64,000 nucleotides of DNA from Flavobacteriales bacterium. GTDB lineage: Bacteria; Bacteroidota; Bacteroidia; CAIKAF01. How positions within the stretch are numbered: the stretch's first letter is position 1; every line of letters begins with the position of its first letter. The stretch is from positions 141,641 through 205,640 of the forward strand of contig JAKRSD010000015.1 in assembly GCA_022402535.1 (NCBI GenBank), in the 5' to 3' direction. The translations under genes and the position numbers were made by a program. Positions 6,947 through 17,134 of the stretch are shown here, piece after piece. Under the pieces are notes generated by a model. The model ran no database searches, had not been told where the DNA came from, and saw only the letters and a program-made list of their open reading frames with translations.

Positions 6947-9805
6947 ATGAAAAAAACAGCATGGATACTGGCCGGCTTTTTATTGGCAGGTCAGGTGGCT
7001 TTGGCCCAAATCAAGGGCGTGAAGCTGGTGGAAGAAGTGAAAAAATCAGGCGATGAACTGGTAATTCCTTATAAAAAATATGAGTTGGACAACGGACTTA
7101 CGGTAATTATCCACGAGGATAAAAGCGACCCGATTGTTTATGTGGATGTTACTTATCATGTAGGGTCGGGAAGAGAGCTTCCGGGCCGTTCGGGATTTGC
7201 CCACTTTTTTGAACACATGATGTTTCAGGGTTCGGACAATGTGGCCGATGAGGAGCATTTTAAAATTGTAACCGAATCAGGTGGTACACTAAACGGAACC
7301 ACCAACCGCGACCGAACCAATTACTTTGAAACCATGCCCAGCAATCAGTTGGAAACCGCTCTGTGGCTTGAAGCTGACCGTATGGGTTTTTTTCTGGATG
7401 CGGTAACCATCGAAAAATTTGAAGTGCAGCGGGCCACCGTTAAAAATGAGCGCGGACAGAACTACGATAACCGTCCGTACGGACTGGTGGGCGAAAAAAT
7501 GGGCGAAGTGATGTATCCCTTCGGGCATCCGTATTCATGGACTACTATCGGGTATATTGATGACCTAAATGCCGCTACATTAGATGATCTGAAAAACTTC
7601 TTCCTGCGTTGGTACGGACCAAACAATGCCACGCTTACTCTGGCTGGCGATGTGGATGTAGATCAGGCGCTGAAATGGATTGTGAAATACTACGGTTCCA
7701 TACCCCGAGGTCCTGAAGTAAATGATCCCAAACCGGTAGTTCCCGTGCTGGACTCAAAAAAGTATATTTCTTACGAGGACAATGTGAAATTTCCACAGCT
7801 GAATATGCAATGGCCCACCGTACCCATGTATTCTGAAGATGAAGCCGCGTTGGACGCTCTGGCATTTGCGCTGGGCGGTGGAAAAACATCTCCTTTATAT
7901 CAAAAATTTGTAAAAACTCAGGAAGCACAAAGTGCTTTCTCGTACCATCCTACCTCAGAATTAGCCGGAACTTTTGATATTTTCCTACGGGCTTATCCCG
8001 GAAAATCGCTGGCCGATATGGAAAAAAAGGTGAATGAAGTTTTTGATGAATTCATCAAAAACGGAGGAATGACTCAGGATGTATTGGATCGTTTTAAAGC
8101 GAAAATGGAATCCGACAAAATCAACTCCCTGCAATCGGTCAGAGGCAAAGGGGCGCAGTTAGCGGCATACCAAACGTTTGAAGGAAATCCGAATTTGATC
8201 GGAAAAGAGCTTGCCCGCTACAAAAACCTTACCCCCGAGAAGGTAAACGAAGTTTTCCGGAGATATATTTACAACAAAGCCTGTGTGGTTTCAAGTGTGG
8301 TGCCCAAAGGGCAGGGCAGTTTAATTGCCGGGGCCGATAATGCCCGCCGCCCGCAAACGCCGGCGAATTTTAAAAATGATATCAGTGAGTATCAAAACCT
8401 GAAATACAACAAAGGGAAAGACAATTTCGACCGGAGCAAACGCCCCGCTCCCGGAGCAAATCCTGTGGTAAAAGTGCCCGAATTCTGGAGCCTGAAATCA
8501 GACAATGGTTTGGAATTTATCGGAACTTCATACAACGAACTTCCCGTAACCAATATTACCGTATATGTAAAGGCGGGACAAATCCGTGAAACGGAAGACA
8601 AAGCCGGTACCGCTTATTTGTTGGCAAATCTGATGAGTGAATCTACCCGGAATTTTACCGCAGAAGAAATCAGTGCCAAGCTCGAAATGTTGGGAAGCAG
8701 TCTGGACGTTTCTTCTTCCCGAGAAGACATCATCATTTCTGTAACCACGCTGAACAAAAATTTGGATGCTACCCTCGAATTGATGAACGAAGTGATGTTC
8801 CGTCCCAAATTCAGTCAGGAAGAGTTTGACCGTTTGAAAACGGAACAGACCCAGGGACTTAAAAACCGCACTACGCAGGCATCCACTCTGGCAAATGATA
8901 TTTTCAGGAGAATTATGTTGCCAACCGGTGTGGTCGGTTTACCCGAGCCGGGCACAGAGGCCGGAATTGCCAATATTTCTATGGCAGATGTACGTAGCTT
9001 TTATTACACCTGGTTTACACCCGAGAATGCTAAAGTGTCGATTGTAGGGTCAATATCAGAATCTGAAGTGAAAACCAAATTAGGCTTTTTACAATCTTGG
9101 AAAAAAGGAAACGCTGCCTCGCCTCAAAAGGCTTCCACGGCTAAAGGAAACGGAAAAACCATCTATTTTGTGGATAAACCTGGAGCCGCACAGAGTGAAA
9201 TCCGTATCGGATGGCCTTCCATTTATTACAATGCACTGGGCGAATATTATGCTGCCGGGGTGATGAACTATCCGCTAGGAGGAGCTTTCAACAGCCGTAT
9301 AAACCTGAATCTTCGCGAGAAAAACGGATGGACTTACGGAGCCCGCGCCGGATTTACGTCTACCGATTACGTAAATGTATATGTGGGTTCGGCCGGGGTA
9401 AAACTCGAAGCTACCGACAGCGCCCTGAGCGAATTTGTACGCGAAATCAAAGAATTTAAAAAGAATGGCTTGAAAGCGGATGAACTGGCTTTTGCCCAAA
9501 GTGCCATCAGCCAAAGTGAGGCACTGAAATACGAAACACCGGGTCAGAAATCAGGCTTCCTGAAACTGATTATGGATAATGGATATGACAAAGATCTTTC
9601 GGCAAAGCGTAATAAAATCGCGGCTAAAATGAGCCTGACCGAAGCCAATGAATTGGCTCGAAAGCTGCTGAATACCGACGAAATGGTAATTGTGGTGGTT
9701 GGCGATAAAGCCAAGCTGGCCGATAAAATGAAAGCCCTGGGTTACGAGTTTAAAGAACTGCCTGCCAATGTGGAAGGCTTACAAGAAAAATTGAACAATA
9801 AATAA
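6947..9805 (+). CDS. M16 family zinc metallopeptidase (two-domain, pitrilysin-like), exported
   Basis: Secreted peptidase of 952 residues. The frame is open from 6851, but the ATG at 6947 gives a clean signal peptide (MKKTAWILAGFLLAGQVALAQ). The inverted zinc motif HFFEH lies at residues 86-90, with the distal ligand Glu168 in KNERGQNYD. A second M16 half follows (about residues 510-950) without HxxEH; it has the R/Y-type substrate-binding stretch (NLREKNGWTYGARAGF) usual for the inactive half. It probably degrades peptides in the periplasm or at the surface. A clear terminator follows at 9829. Confidence 0.93.
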   Translation: MKKTAWILAGFLLAGQVALAQIKGVKLVEEVKKSGDELVIPYKKYELDNGLTVIIHEDKSDPIVYVDVTYHVGSGRELPGRSGFAHFFEHMMFQGSDNVADEEHFKIVTESGGTLNGTTNRDRTNYFETMPSNQLETALWLEADRMGFFLDAVTIEKFEVQRATVKNERGQNYDNRPYGLVGEKMGEVMYPFGHPYSWTTIGYIDDLNAATLDDLKNFFLRWYGPNNATLTLAGDVDVDQALKWIVKYYGSIPRGPEVNDPKPVVPVLDSKKYISYEDNVKFPQLNMQWPTVPMYSEDEAALDALAFALGGGKTSPLYQKFVKTQEAQSAFSYHPTSELAGTFDIFLRAYPGKSLADMEKKVNEVFDEFIKNGGMTQDVLDRFKAKMESDKINSLQSVRGKGAQLAAYQTFEGNPNLIGKELARYKNLTPEKVNEVFRRYIYNKACVVSSVVPKGQGSLIAGADNARRPQTPANFKNDISEYQNLKYNKGKDNFDRSKRPAPGANPVVKVPEFWSLKSDNGLEFIGTSYNELPVTNITVYVKAGQIRETEDKAGTAYLLANLMSESTRNFTAEEISAKLEMLGSSLDVSSSREDIIISVTTLNKNLDATLELMNEVMFRPKFSQEEFDRLKTEQTQGLKNRTTQASTLANDIFRRIMLPTGVVGLPEPGTEAGIANISMADVRSFYYTWFTPENAKVSIVGSISESEVKTKLGFLQSWKKGNAASPQKASTAKGNGKTIYFVDKPGAAQSEIRIGWPSIYYNALGEYYAAGVMNYPLGGAFNSRINLNLREKNGWTYGARAGFTSTDYVNVYVGSAGVKLEATDSALSEFVREIKEFKKNGLKADELAFAQSAISQSEALKYETPGQKSGFLKLIMDNGYDKDLSAKRNKIAAKMSLTEANELARKLLNTDEMVIVVVGDKAKLADKMKALGYEFKELPANVEGLQEKLNNK

Positions 9806-9828
9806 GAATTAGTAAGTATTACTATTAT

Positions 9829-9863
9829 AAAGCCGCCTGTTACTTACGGGCGGCTTTTATTTT
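9829..9863 (+). terminator. Rho-independent terminator after the M16 protease gene
   Basis: Inverted repeat AAAGCCGCC / GGCGGCTTT around an 11-base loop, followed by TATTTT. The rest of the interval to 10032 is AT-rich and holds small inverted repeats (GTTTAC-ATA-GTAAAC near 9909; CGCCAA/TTGGCG around 9940-9975) but no gene that I can see. Confidence 0.85.
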
Positions 9864-10032
9864 GACTTAAAAGGGATGTGTTCTGTGTGATTAGTATAAA
9901 AAACGGTTTACATAGTAAACTAAACCCAATTTATATTCCGCCAAAAATCTGAAAAATATCGAATATTGGCGAACTATAAAATTTAATATATTCTGATATA
10001 TAGTATGTTATATATGTTTTTATTCTCTTTAA

Positions 10033-10788
10033 TTATTCTTCTTTTTTGTTCTTGGAGGCTATATTATTTTGTTTTCTCAGCGTTTTTTTCTCAATGATGA
10101 TTATACCCAGCATAGGCGTCGCATCTTCAAGTTTCAGATGGAGTTGTATGTTTTGGTCTAAATTGGCCTTATCTACAGTGATTCGTTTAGTTTCATATCC
10201 TATGCTGCTTATAATTAAGGTGTACCTGATGAATGTGTCCGCTTCTTCGGGAATTAGAATTTTAAAATACCCGTCCACATCACTGGTTGAACCATTCATA
10301 GTTCCCTCTATCCTGATGCTTGCAAATAATATGGGTTCACCGGTTTCGGCATCGGTAAGCCGGCCTTTGATTACCGGCGGATTGTGGTTTGAAATTTGGC
10401 ACCTGTTAGTTTTCTCAGGATTGTCATCCGTCCGCAACTCGGCATAAAACTCCGGGATTACGGATGTTTCTGTTTGAGCTGCCGTATGAAAGGGCAAGAG
10501 CAGGCTAAGTGCCATAATGCCTGAAAGAATATATCCTGCCTTGGCTTTATGAGATGTGTTTTCGGTAAAAAGTGTTCGATTCAGTTGATTGGGATGAAAT
10601 CTTCCGCAGATTTTTCCATCCTGTTTCAGCAAAAGGTTTATAAGATCGGCATCCGTTAGTTTGGAATAATCTACAAGGTTTCGGCGGCAGGCGTCACAGA
10701 ACCGGCTATTGCCCTGTATCTGCATGTTTTCCCAACGTTCAGTACAGGGTTCGGGAATGGAAAGGGTTACATACGGCCGGCTCATCAT
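10033..10788 (-). CDS. Carboxypeptidase-regulatory-like protein with N-terminal Cys motif and one TM segment
   Basis: Protein of 251 residues. The N-terminal part (about 1-75) carries cysteines Cys15, the FCDACRRNLVDYS pair and CGRF, a pattern common in Bacteroidota proteins that also have a membrane segment; it may bind zinc. A hydrophobic helix (about residues 84-104) follows. The C-terminal half (about 136-225) is a CarboxypepD_reg-like beta-sandwich (IKGRLTDAETGEPILFASI, TSDVDGYFKI). The topology would put the Cys part inside and the sandwich outside. Function unknown. Eight bases separate its start from the stop of the T9SS plug gene, so it is probably co-transcribed with it. Confidence 0.75.
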   Translation of the reverse strand: MMSRPYVTLSIPEPCTERWENMQIQGNSRFCDACRRNLVDYSKLTDADLINLLLKQDGKICGRFHPNQLNRTLFTENTSHKAKAGYILSGIMALSLLLPFHTAAQTETSVIPEFYAELRTDDNPEKTNRCQISNHNPPVIKGRLTDAETGEPILFASIRIEGTMNGSTSDVDGYFKILIPEEADTFIRYTLIISSIGYETKRITVDKANLDQNIQLHLKLEDATPMLGIIIIEKKTLRKQNNIASKNKKEE

Positions 10789-10796
10789 CGGGCAAA

Positions 10797-12104
10797 TTAT
10801 CTGTCCGTAATAGAATTTAATGCACCTACACCCACCAGTCGGTCGGCTCCCTGCTGCATCAAATCTCTGAAATATACAAACACAAAATAGGTGTTTTCTG
10901 TCCGTTGGAATGAACCTTCCAGGAGTTCGGCATCTCCTTCATTAGAGTCGGGCGTTTTTGATACAAACAGCCAATTATAATACCCCTGTTTCAGGTACTT
11001 TTCTAAAAAATATTCTTGGTTACGGTAGTTGTAATCCATTTTCCATTCGGGGTTCAGGCGGTTACCCGAAATCTGCCCCATGATATACACATCACCGGGA
11101 TCCGATTTCGCTTTATCATGATACAGCGAAAAACGTACCCAGGCGTATCCTCCGTCCAGGTTTCCGTTTCGTCCGTCTACATTGGCAATAAACATATTGC
11201 CGTTTAAATCCTGGAGTAAAGTGTATTCTAGTCCGTTTCGTGAAATTTCTTTACGGAGTTTCATGCGTATCTCTCCGTCCGTATCCTCATCCATCGAAAT
11301 GGTTTTGTCATTCTTCAACCGCAGCGAGCGCAGATCTAAAAAGCGGTATTCATTGGAACCTTTAAACGTTAGGGAGTTGTCTATATTACTGAAATCCATT
11401 TTGTTTCCCGTGAAAAACGCCGGTTTTACATTGGTTTTCATGTTGTCCCAACGCTGATTTTGCATAATCATTACCGTAATATCTCGTTGAGGCGAAATAT
11501 TTGGGATATTGGACGCATCTACCGTAAAAATGGGTTCCTGTGAAGTAAGTCTGGCCATGGACGACATGCCGTCGCGGATTCGTCCCTCTATTTTCACTAA
11601 AGATTCTGCCACCACAAACCGTTTGGTCAATACCACATTGTTTACATCGAAGGATTCATACACTTTTAAGATATAATTTCCCGAAAGCTTCGGCCTCATG
11701 CCCGGTTGAGGGAATTTGAGCGTATAATGGGTATACGCTTGCTTGGTGCCGAAAGAAAATTCAAATTCGGTGATATCCTGTTGCAGAAACCCATTAATAT
11801 ACTGCATGGGCTGTAGGGGAGAGGGATTCCAGTCTCTGTCGCAATATTCGAAGGTATAATTGTACATTTTTGAACCTCCGTCAAAGTCATCAAAACGCAG
11901 TTCCAGCCGGTCTGTTCCCGACATATCGATTAATGGAAAACTCCCAGGCGAACCCTCGCGGAATAAAACGGCGGTATGAATATTTTCCTTAAAAACCTGA
12001 TCATAAACCGGTTCCTGTGCGTATGACGAAAAAGCAAATACGGTGGAAACAACCAGAATTACAGAGGGTATGTTGAAACGCTTTAATGCAGATTGAATGT
12101 TCAT
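10797..12104 (-). CDS. Type IX secretion system plug protein (DUF5103)
   Basis: Exported protein of 435 residues with a signal peptide (VILVVSTVFAFSSYAQ). The N-terminal region (REGSPGSFPLIDMSGTDRLELRFDD, YNYTFEYCDRDWNPS, YINGFLQQDI) is diagnostic of DUF5103, whose member in Flavobacterium johnsoniae is the Plug that closes the SprA T9SS translocon when no substrate is engaged. This agrees with the T9SS substrate at 39428-44674 and with gldE/gldD in the same window. Start chosen at the ATG giving a complete signal peptide. Confidence 0.88.
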   Translation of the reverse strand: MNIQSALKRFNIPSVILVVSTVFAFSSYAQEPVYDQVFKENIHTAVLFREGSPGSFPLIDMSGTDRLELRFDDFDGGSKMYNYTFEYCDRDWNPSPLQPMQYINGFLQQDITEFEFSFGTKQAYTHYTLKFPQPGMRPKLSGNYILKVYESFDVNNVVLTKRFVVAESLVKIEGRIRDGMSSMARLTSQEPIFTVDASNIPNISPQRDITVMIMQNQRWDNMKTNVKPAFFTGNKMDFSNIDNSLTFKGSNEYRFLDLRSLRLKNDKTISMDEDTDGEIRMKLRKEISRNGLEYTLLQDLNGNMFIANVDGRNGNLDGGYAWVRFSLYHDKAKSDPGDVYIMGQISGNRLNPEWKMDYNYRNQEYFLEKYLKQGYYNWLFVSKTPDSNEGDAELLEGSFQRTENTYFVFVYFRDLMQQGADRLVGVGALNSITDR

Positions 12105-12338
12105 GAATCAAGGTTTGATTGATAAAATTTTAACTAAGAACGATAAAATCTGAAACTTTCAGAAAAAGTTCTTCATTTTTTGGATTTATCCTTCGCAAAC
12201 ATTTTGCCGGAATCGGTGTTTGGTTTGGCAAATTTCAGATTTGACAAGATATGGATCCGATAAAATTCAAATCCGGTAACTTAGGTAACAAAACTTCAAA
12301 TAAATTTAACTTTCACTTCTGTAGATAAAAAAATCGGC

Positions 12339-12346
12339 TACTTTTG
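12339..12346 (+). promoter_or_regulatory. -7 box (TACTTTTG) for the nqr operon
   Basis: TACTTTTG fits TAnnTTTG and ends 38 bases before the nqrA ATG. The 280-base divergent interval 12105-12384 is AT-rich and holds no other gene that I can see. Confidence 0.45.
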
Positions 12347-12384
12347 CCGCAAATTTTATAGTAAAATTTAATACCCTGCAGCGC

Positions 12385-13737
12385 ATGAGTAACGTGATCA
12401 GGATAAAAAAAGGACTGGATATAAAATTGAAAGGTGAAGCCGAAAAAATCACCGTATCTCCTGAAAATGTGGATACCGTGGTTATCTCTCCGCTCGACTT
12501 TCATGGTTCGGTTCCAAAATTATCAGTTAACATCGGAGACAACGTAAAAGCGGGAACGCCCCTGTTTTACGATAAGTTGAGACCATCTGTTCAGTTTACC
12601 TCTCCCGTGAGCGGAGAAGTGATTGAAATCAACCGCGGCGAAAAACGTAAAATACTCTCTATTCGGGTATTGGCCGATAAAACCACAGAATATGTGGATT
12701 TTGGGAAATCAGATCCGCTTAGCCTGAGCCGCGAAGAAATTATTGACCGCATTACCCGCTCAGGTGTATGGCCGGCCATAAAACAACGTCCTTTTGATGT
12801 AATTGCCAATCCTGAGCATGCTCCCAAAAGCGTGGTAATTTCTGCTTTTGACTCGGCTCCTCTGGCTCCTGATATGGATTTTGTGGTTCATGGATGTGGA
12901 AACGAATTCCAGACCGGATTAAATGCCCTTTCAAAATTGGCTCCGGCTGTGTTTTTGAATGTGCATGCTTCCCGCACGAAGAGCGAAATATTTCTGAAAG
13001 CCAAAAATGTAACGATTAATACTTTTGATGGTCCGCATCCTTCCGGAAATGTGGGCGTTCAGATTCATCTTACACAACCGATTAACAAAGGAGAAACGGT
13101 TTGGACCATGCATCCTCAGGATGTAGTGATTTTGGGTCGTTTGTTTACCGAAGGTCGTTACAATGCCACAAAAGTGGTTGCATTAACCGGTTCTGAAATC
13201 GTAAAACGCCGCTACGTAAAAGTAATATCCGGCGCTCCCGTTAAAAATATTATCGACGGTAACTACACTCCTGATAAAGAACTCCGGATTATTGGCGGTA
13301 ATGTTCTTACGGGAAATCATATCCACGAAACCGGCAATCTCGGATACTACCACAATCAGCTAACCGTGATTCCTGAAGGAAAAGAGCCTGAATTGTTCGG
13401 TTGGTTACTGCCCGGATTAAATAAATTTTCGGCCAGCAAAACATTCTTCAGCTGGTTGACGCCTTCTAAACAATACTCACTTGACACATCCCAACATGGC
13501 GAAGACCGCGCATTTGTAGTTACGGGTGAATATGAAAAGGTATTCCCGATGAACATTTACCCGGTGTATTTGCTCAAATCCATTTTGGCAAATGACATTG
13601 AGCAGATGGAAAATCTGGGAATTTACGAGGTTGCCCCCGAAGATTTTGCGTTGTGCGAATTTGTCTGCACATCCAAAATCAACTCACAGGAAATTGTGAG
13701 AAAAGGCCTCGATATGTTAATGGAAGAAATGATGTAA
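12385..13737 (+). CDS. nqrA: Na+-translocating NADH:quinone reductase subunit A
   Basis: First gene of a complete six-gene Na+-NQR operon. This 450-residue peripheral subunit faces the cytoplasm and contributes to quinone reduction. Family features are the N-terminal IKKGLDIKLKGEAE, a barrel-sandwich-like region (PVSGEVIEINRGEKRKILSI), and the central HPSGNVGVQIHLTQPINKGE stretch. It is followed after 17 bases by nqrB with a GTG start. Confidence 0.96.
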   Translation: MSNVIRIKKGLDIKLKGEAEKITVSPENVDTVVISPLDFHGSVPKLSVNIGDNVKAGTPLFYDKLRPSVQFTSPVSGEVIEINRGEKRKILSIRVLADKTTEYVDFGKSDPLSLSREEIIDRITRSGVWPAIKQRPFDVIANPEHAPKSVVISAFDSAPLAPDMDFVVHGCGNEFQTGLNALSKLAPAVFLNVHASRTKSEIFLKAKNVTINTFDGPHPSGNVGVQIHLTQPINKGETVWTMHPQDVVILGRLFTEGRYNATKVVALTGSEIVKRRYVKVISGAPVKNIIDGNYTPDKELRIIGGNVLTGNHIHETGNLGYYHNQLTVIPEGKEPELFGWLLPGLNKFSASKTFFSWLTPSKQYSLDTSQHGEDRAFVVTGEYEKVFPMNIYPVYLLKSILANDIEQMENLGIYEVAPEDFALCEFVCTSKINSQEIVRKGLDMLMEEMM

Positions 13738-13754
13738 TTTAAAGGAAAATAAAC

Positions 13755-14978
13755 GTGAAAGCACTCCACAAATTCCTTACGGACAAAATAGAACCGCACT
13801 TTGTAAAAGGCGGTAAGTTAGAGAAAATATGGCCGGTGTATGATGGTTTTGCCACCTTCCTTTTTGTTCCCGGTCACGCTACCCACAAAGGAGCCCACAT
13901 TCGCGATGCCATCGACCTCAAGCGTACCATGATTATGGTGGTTTTGGCGATGGTTCCGGCTCTGCTTTTTGGTATGTTCAACGTGGGACACCAGCATTAT
14001 CTGGCCACCGGTGAATCTGCCGAGTTTATGGATAAATTCCTCTATGGAGCCATAAAAGTATTACCAATCGTTATTGTATCCTATTCAGTCGGTCTGGGTG
14101 TGGAATTCTTGTTCTGCATCATTAAAAAGCACAGCATTAACGAAGGATTCCTTGTATCAGGAATGCTGATTCCACTGATCTTACCTGCTGATATTCCGCT
14201 GTGGATGGTTGCTGTAGCTACTATTTTTGCGGTCGTGATCGGTAAAGAGGTTTTCGGTGGAACGGGAATGAACATTTTAAATGTGGCCTTAGTTGCCCGT
14301 GCCTTCCTGTTCTTTGCCTATCCAACGTACATGTCGGGTGATATGTGGGTAGGAATGGATAACCGTAAAGGATACGAAGTGGTAAAAGAAGGATTGGTTG
14401 ACGGTTACACCGGAGCCACCAATCTGGCTCAGGCGGCTGATGCAAGTTTTGCCGGCCACTTCAGAAATGTATCCGGTGTAGGATACGAGAATACATTTAT
14501 CGATTCATTCTTAGGTCTTATCCCGGGATCCATAGGCGAAACCTCAACATTGGCCATATTATTAGGCGGACTTTTTTTAGTGATTATAGGAGTGGGAAGC
14601 TGGAGAATCATGCTTTCTGTTTTCACGGGAGCTTATGTAATGGGCCTTATCTTCAATTTAGTAGCAGGTGATAACGCATTCATGGCCATGCCCGCTCATT
14701 ACCATCTTGTATTCGGCGGATTGGCTTTCGGTGCCGTGTTTATGGCTACTGACCCGGTTTCAGCCGCACAAACAAATTTGGGTAAAGTCATTTACGGATT
14801 TGGAATCGGGGTGCTGTGTATCCTGATCCGTGTGGTAAACCCGGCTTATCCTGAAGGTATGATGCTCGCCATCCTGTTCTTCAATGTAATGGCTCCGCTT
14901 ATTGACTACTATGTAGTTCAGGGAAATATTAAATCCAGAGTTAAACGTTTAAAATTGGCTACCAATGGCAATAAATAA
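13755..14978 (+). CDS. nqrB: Na+-NQR subunit B (membrane, covalent FMN)
   Basis: Integral membrane subunit of 407 residues with about ten transmembrane helices; it carries covalent FMN and forms part of the sodium path. The flavinylation motif appears as TGAT within DGYTGATNLAQ. The start is GTG at 13755, preceded by AAAGGA, one of the few Shine-Dalgarno-like sequences in the window; no in-frame ATG gives a complete N-terminus. The 3' end overlaps nqrC by 14 bases. Confidence 0.96.
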   Translation: MKALHKFLTDKIEPHFVKGGKLEKIWPVYDGFATFLFVPGHATHKGAHIRDAIDLKRTMIMVVLAMVPALLFGMFNVGHQHYLATGESAEFMDKFLYGAIKVLPIVIVSYSVGLGVEFLFCIIKKHSINEGFLVSGMLIPLILPADIPLWMVAVATIFAVVIGKEVFGGTGMNILNVALVARAFLFFAYPTYMSGDMWVGMDNRKGYEVVKEGLVDGYTGATNLAQAADASFAGHFRNVSGVGYENTFIDSFLGLIPGSIGETSTLAILLGGLFLVIIGVGSWRIMLSVFTGAYVMGLIFNLVAGDNAFMAMPAHYHLVFGGLAFGAVFMATDPVSAAQTNLGKVIYGFGIGVLCILIRVVNPAYPEGMMLAILFFNVMAPLIDYYVVQGNIKSRVKRLKLATNGNK

Positions 14979-15789
14979 AGAAAGTAACGGGTATATCATA
15001 CTCTTTTCAACGGTATTGGTATTGGTAACCGCCGTTGTACTGGTTACCATTTTCGGAGCTACCAATCCTGCGTTCAAGGTAAATCAGGAACTGGAGAAAA
15101 AGCAAAACATTCTTCAGGCCGTAAAAATTGATGTGGACAGAACGGCTGCTGCTGCCGAATTTGAAAAATCGGTTCAAAAAGCATTCGCCATCAACCCCGA
15201 AGGAAAAGTGATGACCAATGATTTTGACGAAGTGTTTAAGATTGACTTAGCCAAAGAACTTCGTAAAAAAGATGTGTCCACGCAGATGTTTCCAGTGTAT
15301 GAAATCGTAAAAGACGGCAAAACCTATTTTGTGGTAGGTATGCGCGGTAAAGGACTTTGGGACGCTATTTGGGGTTATGTTTCAATAGAAGGAGATTACA
15401 ACACGATTTTTGGTGCGGTATTCGACCACAAAAGTGAAACACCCGGTCTGGGTGCCGAAATCAAAGAAAAATGGTTTCAGGCTCAGTTCGACGGTAAAAA
15501 AATATCCGATCCTCAAGGCCAGTTTGTTTCAGTATCCGTAATCAAAAAAGGAACCGCTCCGGTTTCTGATTACAATGTGGATGGTGTATCAGGCGGTACA
15601 CTTACTTCTAATGGATTGCATGATATGCTGCATATGTTTTTAGGCGCTTTCGCCAAATACGGAGAAACCGTGAAAGTTCCTGAGCCCGTGAAGATTGAAC
15701 CTGTAGTTGCGGATTCGTTGGCAACCGATTCGTTGCAAGTTTCTGCGCAACAGGATTCATTAATTACAAATGAAAATACAAACCGTTAA
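14965..15789 (+). CDS. nqrC: Na+-NQR subunit C (covalent FMN)
   Basis: Subunit of 274 residues with one N-terminal membrane helix (about residues 10-32) and a periplasmic FMN-binding domain. The flavin attachment motif is VSGGTLTSNG, where the Thr of SG(A/G)T takes FMN through a phosphoester bond. It also has the LGAEIKEKWF substrate loop. The C-terminus carries about 35 extra residues with a repeated DSL motif (ADSLATDSLQ...QDSL), a low-complexity tail of unknown purpose. Confidence 0.95.
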   Translation: MAINKESNGYIILFSTVLVLVTAVVLVTIFGATNPAFKVNQELEKKQNILQAVKIDVDRTAAAAEFEKSVQKAFAINPEGKVMTNDFDEVFKIDLAKELRKKDVSTQMFPVYEIVKDGKTYFVVGMRGKGLWDAIWGYVSIEGDYNTIFGAVFDHKSETPGLGAEIKEKWFQAQFDGKKISDPQGQFVSVSVIKKGTAPVSDYNVDGVSGGTLTSNGLHDMLHMFLGAFAKYGETVKVPEPVKIEPVVADSLATDSLQVSAQQDSLITNENTNR

Positions 15790-15801
15790 TACATTATCAA
15801 T

Positions 15802-16476
15802 ATGTCAACAGCCACTGAAACGGTAAAAAAAGAGCCATCAGAAGCGCTCTTCAGTAAAAAGAGATTGAAACTGATCACAGATCCGCTGAACGACAGTAAC
15901 CCGGTTACCGTTCAGGTATTGGGAATCTGTTCTGCGTTAGCGATCACGGTACAGTTAAAACCTTCGGTAATCATGTTTGTCGGAGTGTTCTTTGTTGTGG
16001 TTATGGGTAACCTCGTGGTTTCTCTGCTCCGTAATGTAATTCCAAACCGTGTGCGGATTATTGCACAGCTTGTAATTGTTGCCGGTTTGGTATCTATCGT
16101 GGATATGACCCTGAAGGCCGTGCAATATGATATCAGCAAGCAGCTCTCGGTTTTCGTAGGTCTTATCATCACCAACTGTATCGTTATGGGTCGTCTGGAA
16201 GCGTTTGCAATGGGTAATAAGCCCTGGCCTTCCATTCTGGATGGTGTAGGAAATGCCGTAGGATATGGTGTAATCCTGGTTATCGTAGCCTTTTTCCGCG
16301 AGTTGTTCGGGTCAGGTAAACTTTATGGTTTTCAGGTTATCCCCCAATCTTTTTACGAGATGGGATACGTAAACAACGGTTTTATGATGATGCCTCCCAT
16401 GGCGCTTGTAATCGTGGGAATTATTATCTGGGTGCAACGTGCACGAAACCAAAAATTGATTGAAGCCCAAGAATAA
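15802..16476 (+). CDS. nqrD: Na+-NQR subunit D
   Basis: Integral membrane subunit of 224 residues with about six helices. NqrD and NqrE are homologous and together hold the intramembrane iron site; the cysteine-containing half motif LIITNCIVMGRLEAFA is present. Related to RnfE. Lies 12 bases after nqrC and is followed by nqrE. Confidence 0.95.
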   Translation: MSTATETVKKEPSEALFSKKRLKLITDPLNDSNPVTVQVLGICSALAITVQLKPSVIMFVGVFFVVVMGNLVVSLLRNVIPNRVRIIAQLVIVAGLVSIVDMTLKAVQYDISKQLSVFVGLIITNCIVMGRLEAFAMGNKPWPSILDGVGNAVGYGVILVIVAFFRELFGSGKLYGFQVIPQSFYEMGYVNNGFMMMPPMALVIVGIIIWVQRARNQKLIEAQE

Positions 16477-16497
16477 TCGAATATAATTATAGAAAAC

Positions 16498-17115
16498 ATG
16501 GAAAATTTACTCAGTATATTCGTTAAGTCCATCTTTGTGGACAATATGATTTTCGCCTACTTCTTAGGAATGTGTTCCTATCTGGCGGTTTCTAAAAAGG
16601 TTACCACAGCCGTAGGTTTGGGTGCAGCCGTAATTTTCGTGCTCGGCATTACGGTTCCTATCAACTATCTGTTGGAAAACTTCATTCTGAAAGAAGGTGC
16701 TCTTTCCTGGTTAGGAGCAGAGTATGCCACGGTTGATTTATCATTTCTGGGCTTTATCATGTTCATTGCCGTAATTGCGGCAATGGTGCAGTTGGTAGAG
16801 ATGATTGTAGAGAAATTCTCTCCTTCTCTATATTCGTCTTTGGGAATTTTTCTTCCCTTGATTGCCGTAAACTGTTCCATTCTGGGTGGCGCACTCTTTA
16901 TGCAGTCAAGAGCATATGAAAATATAGGTGAAGCTACAGTGTTCGGATTAGGCTCCGGAGTGGGTTGGTTTTTAGCGATTGTAGCGATTGCCGCTATCCG
17001 CGAAAAAATCCGCTACAGCAATGTGCCTGCTCCGCTGAGAGGATTAGGAATTACGTTCATTCTTACCGGCTTAATGGGAGTTGCCTTTTTAAGTTTCGCC
17101 GGTATTAAATTATAA
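16498..17115 (+). CDS. nqrE: Na+-NQR subunit E
   Basis: Integral membrane subunit of 205 residues, homologous to NqrD and RnfA. It carries the motif pairs [18 protein letters not shown] [14 protein letters not shown] near the N-terminus and [14 protein letters not shown] in the middle, with the cysteines that contribute to the intramembrane iron centre. It sits between nqrD and nqrF in the standard order. Confidence 0.95.
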   Translation: MENLLSIFVKSIFVDNMIFAYFLGMCSYLAVSKKVTTAVGLGAAVIFVLGITVPINYLLENFILKEGALSWLGAEYATVDLSFLGFIMFIAVIAAMVQLVEMIVEKFSPSLYSSLGIFLPLIAVNCSILGGALFMQSRAYENIGEATVFGLGSGVGWFLAIVAIAAIREKIRYSNVPAPLRGLGITFILTGLMGVAFLSFAGIKL

Positions 17116-17134
17116 TATTAAAAGACCCGTTATT

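Noticed and set aside
12105..12384. Small RNA or riboswitch upstream of nqrA
   Set aside because: The region is AT-rich with no convincing stem-loop or aptamer pattern beyond a single -7 box.
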